Shown in pieces: positions 1-8,769 of a stretch of 64,000 nucleotides of DNA. Made by a program: the position numbers and the translations under genes. Origin of the DNA: Bradyrhizobium sp. 149 (GTDB lineage: Bacteria > Pseudomonadota > Alphaproteobacteria > Rhizobiales > Xanthobacteraceae); NCBI RefSeq assembly GCF_023073915.1, contig NZ_JADPKK010000013.1, positions 248,001 to 312,000 of the forward strand, written 5' to 3'. How positions within the stretch are numbered: position 1 is the stretch's first letter; every line of letters begins with the position of its first letter. A model generated the notes under the pieces. The model ran no database searches. It saw nothing but the letters and a program-made list of their open reading frames with translations, and had not been told where the DNA came from.

Positions 1-590
1 CCGCCGATGACCGGGCCGAGAATGCCGCCGACCATCCAGACGCTGGAGAAATAGGCTTGATACTGGCCGCGCTCGCGCGGCGACACGACGTCGGAGATCA
101 CGGTCTGCACCACCGGCATGATCCCGCCGCCACCCAGTCCCTGGAGACCGCGTGCAAGAATCAGCATCGGCATGTTCGGCGCGATCGCGCATAGCACCGA
201 GCCCGCGACGAACAGGCTGAGCGAGATGATGATCATCACACGGCGGCCGTAGATGTCGCTGAGCGTGCCGAACACCGGCGCGACCGCGGTCGAGGCGAGC
301 AGATAGGCGGTGATGACCCAGGACAGATTGGAGACGTCGTGGAACTGGCGCCCGATGGTCGGAAGCGCGGTGGCGACGATGGTCTGGTCCAGTGCGGCGA
401 GGAACATCGTCAGCATCAGGCTGATGACGATGGTGCGGACCTCGTCCTGCGACAGCGGCGCCGGCGGCGCGAGCGAGGGAGCGTCGTCGACGCTCAAGAC
501 CTCGGATGGAAGGCGGGACAATTCCTCGGCGATGTCGTCGGGCAATGTCTGGGTGTCGGCAGAACTGCTCTGCCGCTCGAACTTGTTCAT
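1..590 (-). CDS. MFS multidrug transporter, DHA2 (EmrB/QacA-like) family, C-terminus beyond window
   Basis: The first 196 residues of a drug:proton antiporter of the inner membrane are present; the gene runs off the left edge. After a hydrophilic lead of about 50 residues, the first helix carries the DHA2 signature LDQTIVATALPTI. The loop after helix 2 holds motif A (GTLSDIYGRR), and a glycine-rich helix (GLQGLGGGGIMPVVQT) and motif C (GGILGPVIGG) follow. The ATG at 590 is the first in frame and gives a normal N-terminus for the family. Substrate cannot be inferred. Family assignment is firm; being partial, nothing can be said of its 3' context. Confidence 0.88.
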   Translation of the reverse strand, partial: MNKFERQSSSADTQTLPDDIAEELSRLPSEVLSVDDAPSLAPPAPLSQDEVRTIVISLMLTMFLAALDQTIVATALPTIGRQFHDVSNLSWVITAYLLASTAVAPVFGTLSDIYGRRVMIIISLSLFVAGSVLCAIAPNMPMLILARGLQGLGGGGIMPVVQTVISDVVSPRERGQYQAYFSSVWMVGGILGPVIG

Positions 591-746
591 CTCGATCGGA
601 AGCCATGAGGCGGCGCAGCGCCGCGAAGGATTCGTTCTATGCAGTCCAATGTAGACAGCAAAGTTCTTGCCAGGCAGGCACCGCGGCGCATGGGTGCATC
701 CCACCCCACGGCCATCCCGAACAATTGATCCGTCGGGTGCGGCGGA

Positions 747-1262
747 TCAGTCCTTCGGACGTCGCTTCAGGCGAGCCCGCTTCGGCAGCTGCGCCGGCCA
801 TTGCACGATGTGGTTCTCGAGCTCATCGTCCGGGATCTCCACCTCGCTGCCTTCGACCCGTCCGCGTACGGAGACGCCGGCCTCATGCACGGTGTTCGGA
901 TCGCCTGATACCAGCGGATGCCACCAGTAGAGATCGCGCCCTTCCGCGACGAGCTTGTAGCCGCAGCTCGGCGGCAGCCAGTTCAGGGTGCGGACATTGG
1001 CGGGGGTCAGGCGGACACAGTCAGGAACCTTGTCGGAACGATTCGCGTAGTCCTTGCAGCCGCAGGTCGCCCCGTCGAGCAGCTTGCAGCCGACATGGGT
1101 GAAATAGATGTCGCCGGTGCCCTCTTCCTCGAGCTTGTTCAGGCAGCAGCGGCCGCAGCCGTCGCACAGGCTTTCCCATTCGGGCCCCGACATCTCTTCC
1201 AACGTCTTGGTTTTCCAGAAGAATCCTTCCTGGCCTGAAGGTCGTTTGGGAGCTGCGGTCAT
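747..1262 (-). CDS. YcgN/UPF0260 family cysteine-cluster protein
   Basis: A soluble protein of about 171 residues with the cysteine pattern of the UPF0260 (YcgN) family: CDGCGRCC near residue 35, then CKLL, TCGCKDY, VPDC and PPSCGYKL. Such clusters suggest binding of zinc or an iron-sulfur centre, but the biochemical role of the family is unknown. The ATG at 1262 is preferred over an upstream TTG at 1274 because family members begin shortly before a [16 protein letters not shown] stretch. It stands alone between the MFS gene and the penicillin-binding protein. Family call confident; function unknown. Confidence 0.85.
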   Translation of the reverse strand: MTAAPKRPSGQEGFFWKTKTLEEMSGPEWESLCDGCGRCCLNKLEEEGTGDIYFTHVGCKLLDGATCGCKDYANRSDKVPDCVRLTPANVRTLNWLPPSCGYKLVAEGRDLYWWHPLVSGDPNTVHEAGVSVRGRVEGSEVEIPDDELENHIVQWPAQLPKRARLKRRPKD

Positions 1263-1556
1263 GCGCCTCAACAAAAGTTCGAAAGAGCTACGGTTGGTGC
1301 CATCTAGGGCGTGCGGCCACGGGGCTGCAAGCAGCGCCCGCGTGAGGCCCGTAATGAACCGGGGTCAATTAGGCCTGTTGTTCAAAATCGCAAGCGTGAC
1401 CATTGGTTTATAAGCCCTGCTCGGCTAGAAGGAACAACAAGTCCCTAAGGCCGCTGGCCGGGCGCCTTGGGTTTGCCGCAACACTCCCGCAAGACGTCTT
1501 GATGCCGCCCCGGCCGGGTGCTTGAACGCTTTCGAACCAAGCCTCAAGGGTTCTAG

Positions 1557-3845
1557 GTGCGCCAGATCATACCATCGCATTGGAAGGCCCGGATCCGGAA
1601 TTTCTTCCTGGACCTCGATGCGCGCATCGACTCCTCGCTATTCTCCTCGGCCAAGGGCATCCGCGAGCTCTACGAGCGCTACTCGACCTTCATGGACCGC
1701 TTTTATGTCGGGCGGTGGAAGCGCTGGGTGTTCATCGAGCCGCTGTCGGAGGCCGCGACCCTCGGCCTCGGCGGCCTGGTCGTGATGCTCACGCTCGCCA
1801 TCCCCGCCTTCCGCGAGACCGCGGACGAGGACTGGCTGAAGAAGTCCGACCTCGCAGTGTCCTTCCTCGACCGCTACGGCAACCCGATCGGCAGCCGCGG
1901 CATCAAGCACAACGACTCGATCCCGCTGGAAGATTTTCCGGACGTGCTGATCAAGGCGACGCTGGCGACCGAGGACCGCCGCTTCTACGAGCATTTCGGC
2001 ATCGACATCGCCGGCACCGCGCGCGCGCTCGTCACCAATGCCCAGGCCGGCGGCGTCCGCCAGGGCGGCTCCTCGATCACCCAGCAGCTCGCCAAGAACC
2101 TGTTCCTGAGCAACGAGCGCACCATCGAGCGCAAGGTCAACGAAGCCTTCCTCGCGGTCTGGCTGGAATGGCGCCTGACCAAGAATGAGATTTTGAAACT
2201 CTATCTCGATCGCGCCTATATGGGCGGCGGCACCTTCGGCGTCGACGGCGCCGCGCATTTCTACTTCAACAAGTCGGCGCGTGACGTGACGCTTGCGGAA
2301 GCCGCGATGCTCGCCGGCCTGTTCAAGGCGCCGACCAAATACGCGCCCCACATCAATCTGCCCGCCGCCCGCGCCCGCGCCAACGTCGTGCTCGACAACC
2401 TCGTCGACGCCGGCTTCATGACCGAGGGCCAGGTGTTCGGCGCCCGCCGCAATCCCGCCTTCGCGGTCGATCGCCGCTACGAGGCGTCGCCGAACTATTA
2501 TCTCGACTACGCCTTCGACGAGATGCGCAAGCTGGTCGACACCTTCCCGAAATCCTACACCGAGCGCGTCTTCGTGGTCCGTCTTGCGATCGACGCCAAT
2601 GTGCAGAAGGCGGCGGAAGACGCGGTCGAGAACCAGCTGCGCCAGTTCGGGCGCGACTATCACGCGACGCAGGCCGCGACCGTCGTCGCCGATCTCGACG
2701 GCGGCATCCGCGCCATGGTCGGCGGCCGCGACTATGGCGCCAGCCAGTTCAACCGCGCCACCGACGCCTATCGCCAGCCGGGCTCGTCGTTCAAGCCGTA
2801 CGTCTACACCACCGCGCTCCTCAACGGCTTCACGCCGAATTCGATCGTGGTGGACGGCCCGGTCTGCATCGGCAATTGGTGCCCGCAGAACTATGGCCAT
2901 TCCTATTCCGGTTCGGTGACGCTGACGCAGGCGATCACCCGCTCGATCAACGTCGTGCCGGTGAAGCTGTCGATCGCGATCGGCCAGAAGAACGAGCCCA
3001 AAGCGCAGAACCCGGCCAAGGTTGGCCGGGCCAAGATCGTCGAGGTCGCCCGCCGCTTCGGCCTCAAGGCGCCGCTGCCCGACACGCCGTCGCTGCCGAT
3101 CGGCTCGGACGAAGTCACCGTGCTCGAGCACGCGGTCGCGTATGCGACCTTCCCAAACCGCGGCAAGGCGGTGACGCCGCATTCCGTGCTGGAAGTGCGC
3201 ACCGGCGCGGGCGATCCGGTCTGGCGCTGGGACCGCGACGGGCCGAAGCCGCGCCAGGCAATCCCCGCCTCCGTGGCCTCGGACATGGCCGGCATGATGA
3301 GCCACGTCGTCAGCGAAGGCACTGCGCGCCGTGCCGCCCTCGACGGCATTCCGACCGCGGGTAAGACCGGCACGACGAATGCCTATCGCGACGCCTGGTT
3401 CGTCGGCTACACCGGCAATTTCACCTGCGCGGTCTGGTACGGCAATGATGACTATTCACCGACCAACCGCATGACCGGCGGCTCGCTGCCGGCGCAGACC
3501 TGGCACGACATCATGGTGGCGGCGCATCAGGGCGTCGAGGTCCGCGAAATCGCCGGCATCGGCATGGGCCAGAAGCTGCCGCCCGAGCGGATCACCAACG
3601 CGCAGGCCAATGCGGCGCCGAAGGTGCTGGAGACCAAGCCCGGTCCGCCGCCGGTATTGACCAAGCGCGGCGCCGACGCTTTGGTACGTGTCGAGAAGCT
3701 GCTGGATGACGCGGCCAGGACCGCGACCAAATCGGCCGCCACCGACCCCAAGCAAGCCAAGCCGGCATCGTCCACGAGCGCGCTCGCCTTCCCGCAGAAC
3801 TATGCGGAAGAGAATGCGAACGCATCCGCCCCGCGCAAGAACTGA
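1557..3845 (+). CDS. Class A penicillin-binding protein (transglycosylase/transpeptidase), PBP1A family
   Basis: Bifunctional peptidoglycan synthase: it polymerises lipid II and cross-links stem peptides at the outer face of the inner membrane. One membrane segment lies near residues 60-85. The GT51 domain has catalytic Glu139 (ATEDRRFYEHFGID) and the GGSSITQQLAKNLF motif. The transpeptidase has Ser410-Ser-Phe-Lys413, Ser463-Ile-Asn465 and Lys603-Thr-Gly-Thr-Thr, so all catalytic residues are intact. At 762 residues it has normal length. The start is GTG with only a weak AAGGG ribosome site, and a cytoplasmic stretch of about 55 residues precedes the membrane helix. The C-terminal 70 residues are low-complexity Ala/Lys/Pro. 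Confidence 0.94.
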   Translation: MRQIIPSHWKARIRNFFLDLDARIDSSLFSSAKGIRELYERYSTFMDRFYVGRWKRWVFIEPLSEAATLGLGGLVVMLTLAIPAFRETADEDWLKKSDLAVSFLDRYGNPIGSRGIKHNDSIPLEDFPDVLIKATLATEDRRFYEHFGIDIAGTARALVTNAQAGGVRQGGSSITQQLAKNLFLSNERTIERKVNEAFLAVWLEWRLTKNEILKLYLDRAYMGGGTFGVDGAAHFYFNKSARDVTLAEAAMLAGLFKAPTKYAPHINLPAARARANVVLDNLVDAGFMTEGQVFGARRNPAFAVDRRYEASPNYYLDYAFDEMRKLVDTFPKSYTERVFVVRLAIDANVQKAAEDAVENQLRQFGRDYHATQAATVVADLDGGIRAMVGGRDYGASQFNRATDAYRQPGSSFKPYVYTTALLNGFTPNSIVVDGPVCIGNWCPQNYGHSYSGSVTLTQAITRSINVVPVKLSIAIGQKNEPKAQNPAKVGRAKIVEVARRFGLKAPLPDTPSLPIGSDEVTVLEHAVAYATFPNRGKAVTPHSVLEVRTGAGDPVWRWDRDGPKPRQAIPASVASDMAGMMSHVVSEGTARRAALDGIPTAGKTGTTNAYRDAWFVGYTGNFTCAVWYGNDDYSPTNRMTGGSLPAQTWHDIMVAAHQGVEVREIAGIGMGQKLPPERITNAQANAAPKVLETKPGPPPVLTKRGADALVRVEKLLDDAARTATKSAATDPKQAKPASSTSALAFPQNYAEENANASAPRKN

Positions 3846-3854
3846 TCGAACCCC

Positions 3855-4433
3855 GTGCGGCTGATCCTGATCACATTGACGGCCCTTCTGCTCGCAACCG
3901 TGGTGGGCGTCGGCGCGACCTGGATGACGACGACGCGCGGTACCGAGATCGGCGCGCTGACGATCGGCCCCTGGACCGCGCGTCCGCGCACCGGCACCGC
4001 CGACGTCGATCCCTATTCGCGCGCCACCATCGTGCGCAATGGCGAGCTGCCGATCGGCACCGGCGATGGCGTCGCCTTCACCGCAACAGCGGACGACAAG
4101 AAGAAAGTGCTCGACGGCCGCTGCGATGTCGTGGTCTCCGGGGTGACGCCGCCGGCGCGGTTCTGGACGCTGACGCTCTACGACCGCAAGGGCCATCTCG
4201 TCGCCAACTCGCTGCAGCGCTACGGCTTCACCAGCCAGGAGATCGTGCGGCAGTCCGACGGCTCGTTCGAGATCCGCATCGCCTCGCGCTCGCGGGCCGG
4301 CAACTGGCTGCCGACCGGCGGCATCGAGCGCTACGCGCTGATGCTGCGGCTCTACGACACCCCGGTCGGCGTTGCCACGCGCACGCAGCGCGACGCGCCG
4401 ATGCCTAACATCACGACGGTGGGCTGCTCATGA
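3855..4433 (+). CDS. DUF1214 domain protein, membrane-anchored
   Basis: A 192-residue protein with an N-terminal membrane segment (residues 1-23), a short linker and a DUF1214-type beta domain (RFWTLTLYDRKGHLV, then RYGFTSQEIVR and IERYALMLRLYDTP). It starts with GTG nine bases after the penicillin-binding protein stop and overlaps the following DUF1254 gene by four bases, so the three genes are probably co-transcribed. DUF1214 and DUF1254 often occur fused as C- and N-terminal domains; here they are separate genes in reversed order. Function unknown. Confidence 0.85.
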   Translation: MRLILITLTALLLATVVGVGATWMTTTRGTEIGALTIGPWTARPRTGTADVDPYSRATIVRNGELPIGTGDGVAFTATADDKKKVLDGRCDVVVSGVTPPARFWTLTLYDRKGHLVANSLQRYGFTSQEIVRQSDGSFEIRIASRSRAGNWLPTGGIERYALMLRLYDTPVGVATRTQRDAPMPNITTVGCS

Positions 4434-5014
4434 TCCGCCTGCTGTTCACCATCGTTGCCGGCGTGGTGCTGGGCCTCGTGGTCCATCTCGTCAGCGTGCT
4501 GGCGCTGCCGCGGATCGCGACGCAGGACGCCTATTCGCGGCTGACGCCGATGACCAAGCTCAACGGCGTCACGCAGCTTCCGCTCGCCGATCCCAACACC
4601 TCGCCGATGCCGTTCATGGACCCGGCCTTTGCGCTGGCAATCTGCCGCTACGATCTGTCGAACGGACCGATCAAGCTGACGGTGCCGGTCAGCCAAGCCT
4701 ACACCTCGGTGTCGTTCTACACCCGCAACGAGATCGCCTATTACGCCATCAACGACCGCTCGGCCGGCAAGAAGGTGATCGAGCTCGACCTGATGACCGA
4801 GCCGCAGCACAACGAGCTGCCCGAGGACGAAGAGGTCACCGCCGCCGACCGCCTGATCATCGACTCGCCGAGCACGACCGGCCTGATCGTGATGAAGGCG
4901 CTCGCCCCCGAGCCCGGCCTGATGCCGCAGGCGCAAGGCTCGCTCGCCGCCGCGAGCTGCGGGCCCCAGACCGAGCCGCCCGCCAAGGCCGAAGCGCCGC
5001 GCGGCCGGCGCTGA
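4430..5014 (+). CDS. DUF1254 domain protein, membrane-anchored
   Basis: 194 residues. A membrane segment at residues 2-25 precedes a DUF1254-type domain containing TQDAYSRLTPMTKLNGVTQL and VSFYTRNEIAYYAINDRSAG. The C-terminal 40 residues are Pro/Ala/Arg-rich and probably disordered. The ATG lies inside the ATGA overlap with the DUF1214 gene, the usual sign of translational coupling. The paired genes suggest the two domains work together in the periplasm, but no activity is established for short stand-alone versions like this. Confidence 0.83.
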   Translation: MIRLLFTIVAGVVLGLVVHLVSVLALPRIATQDAYSRLTPMTKLNGVTQLPLADPNTSPMPFMDPAFALAICRYDLSNGPIKLTVPVSQAYTSVSFYTRNEIAYYAINDRSAGKKVIELDLMTEPQHNELPEDEEVTAADRLIIDSPSTTGLIVMKALAPEPGLMPQAQGSLAAASCGPQTEPPAKAEAPRGRR

Positions 5015-5151
5015 AGCGCAGGCGCTTCGGCACGCTCAAAACCAAAACTGCGAAAACAACCCCATGCACAGTAGCGGGGGTGTTGAAATCATTGGCTTAA
5101 TCCACGCACCCGATCAGGTGCCGCGCGAACGGCAACATGACCGGTTCGCCT

Positions 5152-5234
5152 TTGACACGTCGGGCAAAACACTGGCAGAATGGCACGATCGAAATTTGTC
5201 ACGCCCGCGCAGAGAAATCCGCCGCGGGTTTTTT
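5152..5234 (+). ncRNA. Candidate small RNA: promoter-like site followed at once by a terminator
   Basis: No convincing gene lies in 5015-5316. Within it a TTGACA box (5152-5157) is followed after 18 bases by CAGAAT (5176-5181, four of six matches to TATAAT). Only about 20 bases further on an intrinsic terminator begins: CCCGCG (5204-5209), a 13-base loop, CGCGGG (5223-5228), then six T (5229-5234). If both signals work, the unit makes a transcript of roughly 45-50 nucleotides. Alternatively the terminator serves the DUF1254 transcript and the promoter is chance. Vegetative promoters in high-GC alphaproteobacteria are poorly predicted by eye. Confidence 0.35.
5204..5234 (+). terminator. Rho-independent terminator
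   Basis: A perfect six-base GC stem (CCCGCG/CGCGGG) is followed directly by TTTTTT. It reads on the + strand, about 190 bases after the DUF1254 stop, and could end the pbp-DUF1214-DUF1254 transcript or the candidate small RNA. Confidence 0.6.
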
Positions 5235-5316
5235 CATGCCGGAGCAGAGGTTGCCATGATCGAAGGATCCTGTCTTGGTCGAGACAGTTCGCGAAAGCCG
5301 GCTCCGTCCTTCCGTG

Positions 5317-5718
5317 TCATCGCCCTCCAAATCGCTTTTTGGCAGCTTCGGTGACCGGGGTGTAGAGGCTCACGAGCGTCCCTTCGGGATCGCGGAACTG
5401 GGCCGCGCAATTTCCCCAAGGCATCATCTTCGGCTCGTGCACGACCTCCACTTGATCTTTCAATCTGGCAAACTCCGTTTCGACGTCATCGACCTGGAAC
5501 TCGAGGATCGCGGTGCGATTGGCCGCCGGCTCGGCGCTGCCCTCCCTAAACAGCGCCACCGTGTCCACGCTGCCGAAAGCGAGCGTCGCTTTCGGGGTGA
5601 CGATCTCGGCAAATACAGGCGCAAGCCACTCCGCCGCTTCGCCCAGCACGTTCTCGTAGAAGCTGACGAGGGACTTGATGTCAGCAGCGATCAATCGCGT
5701 CGAAGCAAATTTCATCAT
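5317..5718 (-). CDS. VOC (glyoxalase/bleomycin-resistance) family protein
   Basis: 133 residues forming one complete VOC module of two beta-alpha-beta-beta-beta halves: ADIKSLVSFYENVLGEAAEW at the N-terminus and FRDPEGTLVSLYTPV at the C-terminus. The family includes glyoxalases, dioxygenases and antibiotic-binding proteins. Candidate metal ligands are not clear enough to choose among them: the first strand lacks the usual His, while Glu near residue 92 and Asp in FRDPEG are present. It is a monocistronic gene pointing left, towards the terminator at 5204-5234. Substrate unknown. Confidence 0.8.
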   Translation of the reverse strand: MMKFASTRLIAADIKSLVSFYENVLGEAAEWLAPVFAEIVTPKATLAFGSVDTVALFREGSAEPAANRTAILEFQVDDVETEFARLKDQVEVVHEPKMMPWGNCAAQFRDPEGTLVSLYTPVTEAAKKRFGGR

Positions 5719-5875
5719 TCGTTCCTGGGAAGGTCCGTCGTATTGGTGACGACGATCGGCTTGTAACGCCGCCCTGCTGACAACGTCGTGTCAGCAGGAG
5801 GCGGCAGCGATACGGCGCGCGAGCTCGCTGGCGCGATTTTAGCTCGACGATCGCACGGGTCCGAGTTCTTGCCCG

Positions 5876-6376
5876 TCAGAACTCCAGCTTGTCACGTACG
5901 GCGTCAATTCCGGCTCTTGCGCACGCTTCGTCCGCATCACCGCCCGGAGCGCCGGATACGCCGACCGCTCCGACCAGAGAGCCACCTGCTTCGAGGATCA
6001 ATCCTCCCCCTATGACGACGGCTCCAGGAAGATTGCGAATGCCGGCCTGCATCATGCCGGGCTGACTGATCGCATTCAGCTCCGTCGTGCTGGTCTTGAA
6101 CGACGCAGCTGTCCACGCCTTGCCGGCTGCCGTTGATGGCGTATGGGGGCCCGCGAAGCGATCGCGCAGCATCACTTGCGTGACGCCGAATCGATCGACG
6201 ACGGCGACGGCAACCTGGTATCCGCGGGTGCGGCAGTTATCCAGCGCAGCGCGCGCAAGATCGAGCGCCAACTCCGGGCCGAGCGATTTGTAGGCGACCA
6301 GACTTTCCTCGGCCCGCAACGGACAGATGGACGCAATCAGCAGGGCCGTCGCGATCGACAGACGTCGAAAATTCAT
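5876..6376 (-). CDS. GlcG/HbpS-like (DUF336) family exported protein
   Basis: About 166 residues with a Sec signal peptide (MNFRRLSIATALLIASICPLRA is the first 22 residues) and a GlcG/HbpS domain: ALDNCRTRGYQVAVAVVDR, then IGGGLILEAGGSLVGAVGVS and GGDADEACARAGID. Relatives bind haem or cofactors or sit in glycolate loci; the role here is unknown. The ATG at 6376 has a GGAGAC ribosome site. An upstream in-frame start would overlap the neighbouring gene and lengthen the signal peptide for no reason. It is the last gene of a leftward group of small exported proteins. Confidence 0.82.
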   Translation of the reverse strand: MNFRRLSIATALLIASICPLRAEESLVAYKSLGPELALDLARAALDNCRTRGYQVAVAVVDRFGVTQVMLRDRFAGPHTPSTAAGKAWTAASFKTSTTELNAISQPGMMQAGIRNLPGAVVIGGGLILEAGGSLVGAVGVSGAPGGDADEACARAGIDAVRDKLEF

Positions 6377-6404
6377 GATCGTCTCCGGCAAGGTGGAAAA
6401 ACGC

Positions 6405-7037
6405 CTATTTGCTCTCACCATATGTCAGATCATCGAACAAGGTCACGCTATCCGCCTTGGTCCACAGGCCGATCATGCCCGCTTGCGCAATCGTGATGTC
6501 CTCCACCTCGAATAGCGGCTGTCCGTCATAGGTCACCTTGAACCGACTCCCTGCGAAATCGCAACGGAGAACGTGCCATTGCCCAGACGCCACCGGCGTG
6601 CCGACGCCATAGCCGCCTCTGCGATCCACGATCTCCAGCGACGTTCGAACTCCCTTGATGGTCTTGTACGGCACGACGTTGTCCTCGAGCGCGTTAGCCC
6701 GGACGACGTAGTAGTTGTCGGCATCCTTCGCGCACCAGATGATTCCCGCGGCGCGATCCTCGGACCCGGCGACCGCCCTGAATTTCACCTCAACGAAGCC
6801 GTCGCGGATCGAGGTATCATTCTTGACCGCCACCGGAAAAGTCGCCCGTCCTGATTGCTTGAAGACGTTCGGCTTGCTTGGCGCCGTGGGCTCCGCCTCG
6901 ACGGTCCATTTCGGTTGTCCCTTGCCGGTCATCGTTAAAGTCCAACCTTCGGGCGACGTTCCGGCAGGCGCGTTGTCAAAATTCACGGTCTCGGCCACGG
7001 CGTTTCCTCCTACTAACAATGCGAGCATCAACGCCAC
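6405..7037 (-). CDS. Exported DUF1080-like (laminin-G/concanavalin-like) protein
   Basis: A 210-residue beta-rich protein resembling DUF1080 or 3-keto-disaccharide-hydrolase-like jelly rolls: DGFVEVKFRAVAGSEDRAAG, then NYYVVRANALEDNV, GQWHVLRCDFAGSRFKVTYD and a terminal LFDDLTYGE strand. It is exported (VALMLALLVGGNAVA signal core). The only start available in frame is GTG at 7037, which lacks a good ribosome site. A better ATG with AGGA sits at 7095 in another frame, separated by a run of six G at 7080-7085; see findings. Function unknown. Confidence 0.72.
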   Translation of the reverse strand: MALMLALLVGGNAVAETVNFDNAPAGTSPEGWTLTMTGKGQPKWTVEAEPTAPSKPNVFKQSGRATFPVAVKNDTSIRDGFVEVKFRAVAGSEDRAAGIIWCAKDADNYYVVRANALEDNVVPYKTIKGVRTSLEIVDRRGGYGVGTPVASGQWHVLRCDFAGSRFKVTYDGQPLFEVEDITIAQAGMIGLWTKADSVTLFDDLTYGESK

Positions 7038-7155
7038 GGCAAAGCTGGCCCATGCCGAAGGTCGCGACGGAAAGCCTGCGGGGGGTGCAGATCATCCATT
7101 GTCCTATCATCGACGTTCAGGCATCGAACTCGGCGCGCAGCTCCCGTCCCTGGCG

Positions 7156-8064
7156 TCAGCTCTTCGTGCTCGCCGTCTTGTCGAGCGCCGCGCGCAAGCC
7201 GTTGGCAAGCTTGACTGCGTCGTCGTTGGCCCAGAAGTGCATGAAGAACAGGCGCGGCTGTTCATCCAGCATGTGGCTATGCAGCGCCGTTACCTCGATG
7301 CCGTGCGTCCGCAGCGCCAGGATGACCGGGTTTACCTCGTCGCTGGTCAGCACGAAGTCGCCGGTGATGGCCGCCTTGCCTGCTCCGGTCGGCTGGAAAT
7401 TGAGTGCGGTTGCGACGCCCATCGCGGCGACGGGGGTCAACAACATGTTGTCTTGCGTTATCGGGTCGCGCCGCTTCACGTTGAACTGGTAGACGCCGCC
7501 ATTCGGTTTCCCGTTCACTCCGATGATCTGGTCGAGCTTCGCAGTTTCGAGGTCGACGGCCGGTGGCGCGTTCGCCGGGGCGGCGACTGTCATCGGGGTC
7601 TTGCTTTCGGCGAGCGCATCGCGGATCGCGGCGGCCAGCTTGACGGGATCGCCATGGCCGGCGACGTGCATGTAGAACGTTGCCGGACTCGCACGCAGCA
7701 GATGATTGTGCACGGCGGTGATTTCGAGACCGCTCGCGATCATCTTCGCCATCACGGGATTGATCTCGGTCTCGAGCAGCACAAGGTCGCCCATGATCAT
7801 TGCGCCGCCATGCGCAGGCTTGAATGCGACCCAGCCGCCAAGAGCCAACGCCGGCTTGATCGTGACGCCGTCCAGCGTCACGGAGAGATCGCTGCGGGGA
7901 AAGCCGTAACGGCGGACGTCGTCGGAGACGGCGGGCTTGCGGCCCAGGGTCTCGTCCACCTTCTGCCATTCGGCATCTTGGGCGTATGCCGGGATGAAGG
8001 GGCCGAAGCGAAATGCAAGAAGGCAGACGCCAATGCCGACCATGGCCCAGATGATTCTTTTCAT
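7156..8064 (-). CDS. Exported protein with two DUF1259 (LppY/LpqO-like) domains
   Basis: 302 residues: signal peptide (about 1-28, ending AYA), then two tandem DUF1259 repeats. Each has a MGDLVLLETEINPVMAKM-type strand-helix unit, repeated as GDFVLTSDEVNPVILALRTH, and a His-rich segment, ITAVHNHLLRASP in the first and VTALHSHMLDEQP in the second. The duplicated HxH motif suggests metal or ligand binding by both halves. Actinobacterial LppY/LpqO are lipoproteins of unknown function; this one has no lipobox. It lies downstream of the broken PepSY-like gene and upstream of the DUF1080-like gene, probably in one operon. Confidence 0.82.
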   Translation of the reverse strand: MKRIIWAMVGIGVCLLAFRFGPFIPAYAQDAEWQKVDETLGRKPAVSDDVRRYGFPRSDLSVTLDGVTIKPALALGGWVAFKPAHGGAMIMGDLVLLETEINPVMAKMIASGLEITAVHNHLLRASPATFYMHVAGHGDPVKLAAAIRDALAESKTPMTVAAPANAPPAVDLETAKLDQIIGVNGKPNGGVYQFNVKRRDPITQDNMLLTPVAAMGVATALNFQPTGAGKAAITGDFVLTSDEVNPVILALRTHGIEVTALHSHMLDEQPRLFFMHFWANDDAVKLANGLRAALDKTASTKS

Positions 8065-8081
8065 CGTGCTACTCCTCTCCT

Positions 8082-8314
8082 TCAGTTTCGCTCTTTGATC
8101 TGGCCGCTGCTGTCCACGACAAGCGTCACAGACTTGCCGTTCTTCACCGCCTTGGCGGTGATGCCTTCCGCCGTCGACTTAATGTCGCTCACCTGCGCGT
8201 AGCCGGCCGCCTGGATCTTGGCGACCAGCTCCTCCTGGGTCAGGGCTGGACCGGCGACAGGCCGCCCGCGAGCGCCAAAAGCAGGAACGTGTGAAAGATT
8301 GTCCGCCTTCGCAT
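8082..8314 (-). pseudogene. PepSY-like small exported protein, frameshifted
   Basis: An ATG at 8314 follows a good AGGAG site and begins a signal peptide (MRRRTIFHTFLLLALAGGL), but this frame stops after VQP. One base out of phase the reading continues as AGPALTQEELVAKIQAAGYA, then VSDIKSTAEGITAKAV, then KSVTLVVDSSGQIKERN and a stop at 8082-8084. That is a typical PepSY-type domain. The span of 233 bases is one short of a whole number of codons. A single-base deletion or sequencing error near 8250-8265 would explain it. If the base is restored, the product has about 77 residues and heads the operon. Confidence 0.7.
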
Positions 8315-8769
8315 GTTGATTTCTCCTGGTTTATCCTGCCCCAGGTGAAGTCCGTTTCACGAGCTTGTCCCCCTACGTGGCGCCCGGGAGGCGCAGGAGG
8401 ACGCCGGCATCGACGCGCCCTTCGACGAGCGTCGACGCGGCCAACGTGCCGATAAGTCGAGACAATCTGTAGAATGAAATCGGGATGTAGGATGACATGC
8501 CGCGCCCTTGGTGATCAGGACGCGATTCTTTGGCATGTCGCCTCGCGAGGAGATCGCACGTCCCCGGCCCCCAAATAGAAAACCGCGCACGCGGAGCTGT
8601 CAACGTCTCTGCTCGAGCGTCACGAAGAGTTCACTGTTCGAACGGAACCGCACCGCGGCCTTGAAACTGGCGGGCAGCCTCATTAGTGTCGCTCACGTAG
8701 GGATGAAGCAGACTACCCGTGAGGCCTCGGTCCAAGCTCTGCGCAGCACGCAATTTGTGGAGCATGCGC
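8315..8769. other. Intergenic region between divergent genes
   Basis: 455 bases separating the broken PepSY-like gene from the Cj0069-family gene. It must hold both promoters. A 41-codon leftward reading frame (about 8496 to 8373) begins ATGTCATCCTAC and codes a vaguely helical peptide, but it has no ribosome site or recognised relative, so I do not call it a gene. No strong terminator or operator is visible. Confidence 0.5.

Noticed and set aside
8373..8496. 41-residue leftward reading frame in the gap before the Cj0069 gene
   Set aside because: No ribosome site, no relative recognised, and another overlapping frame of similar length exists.
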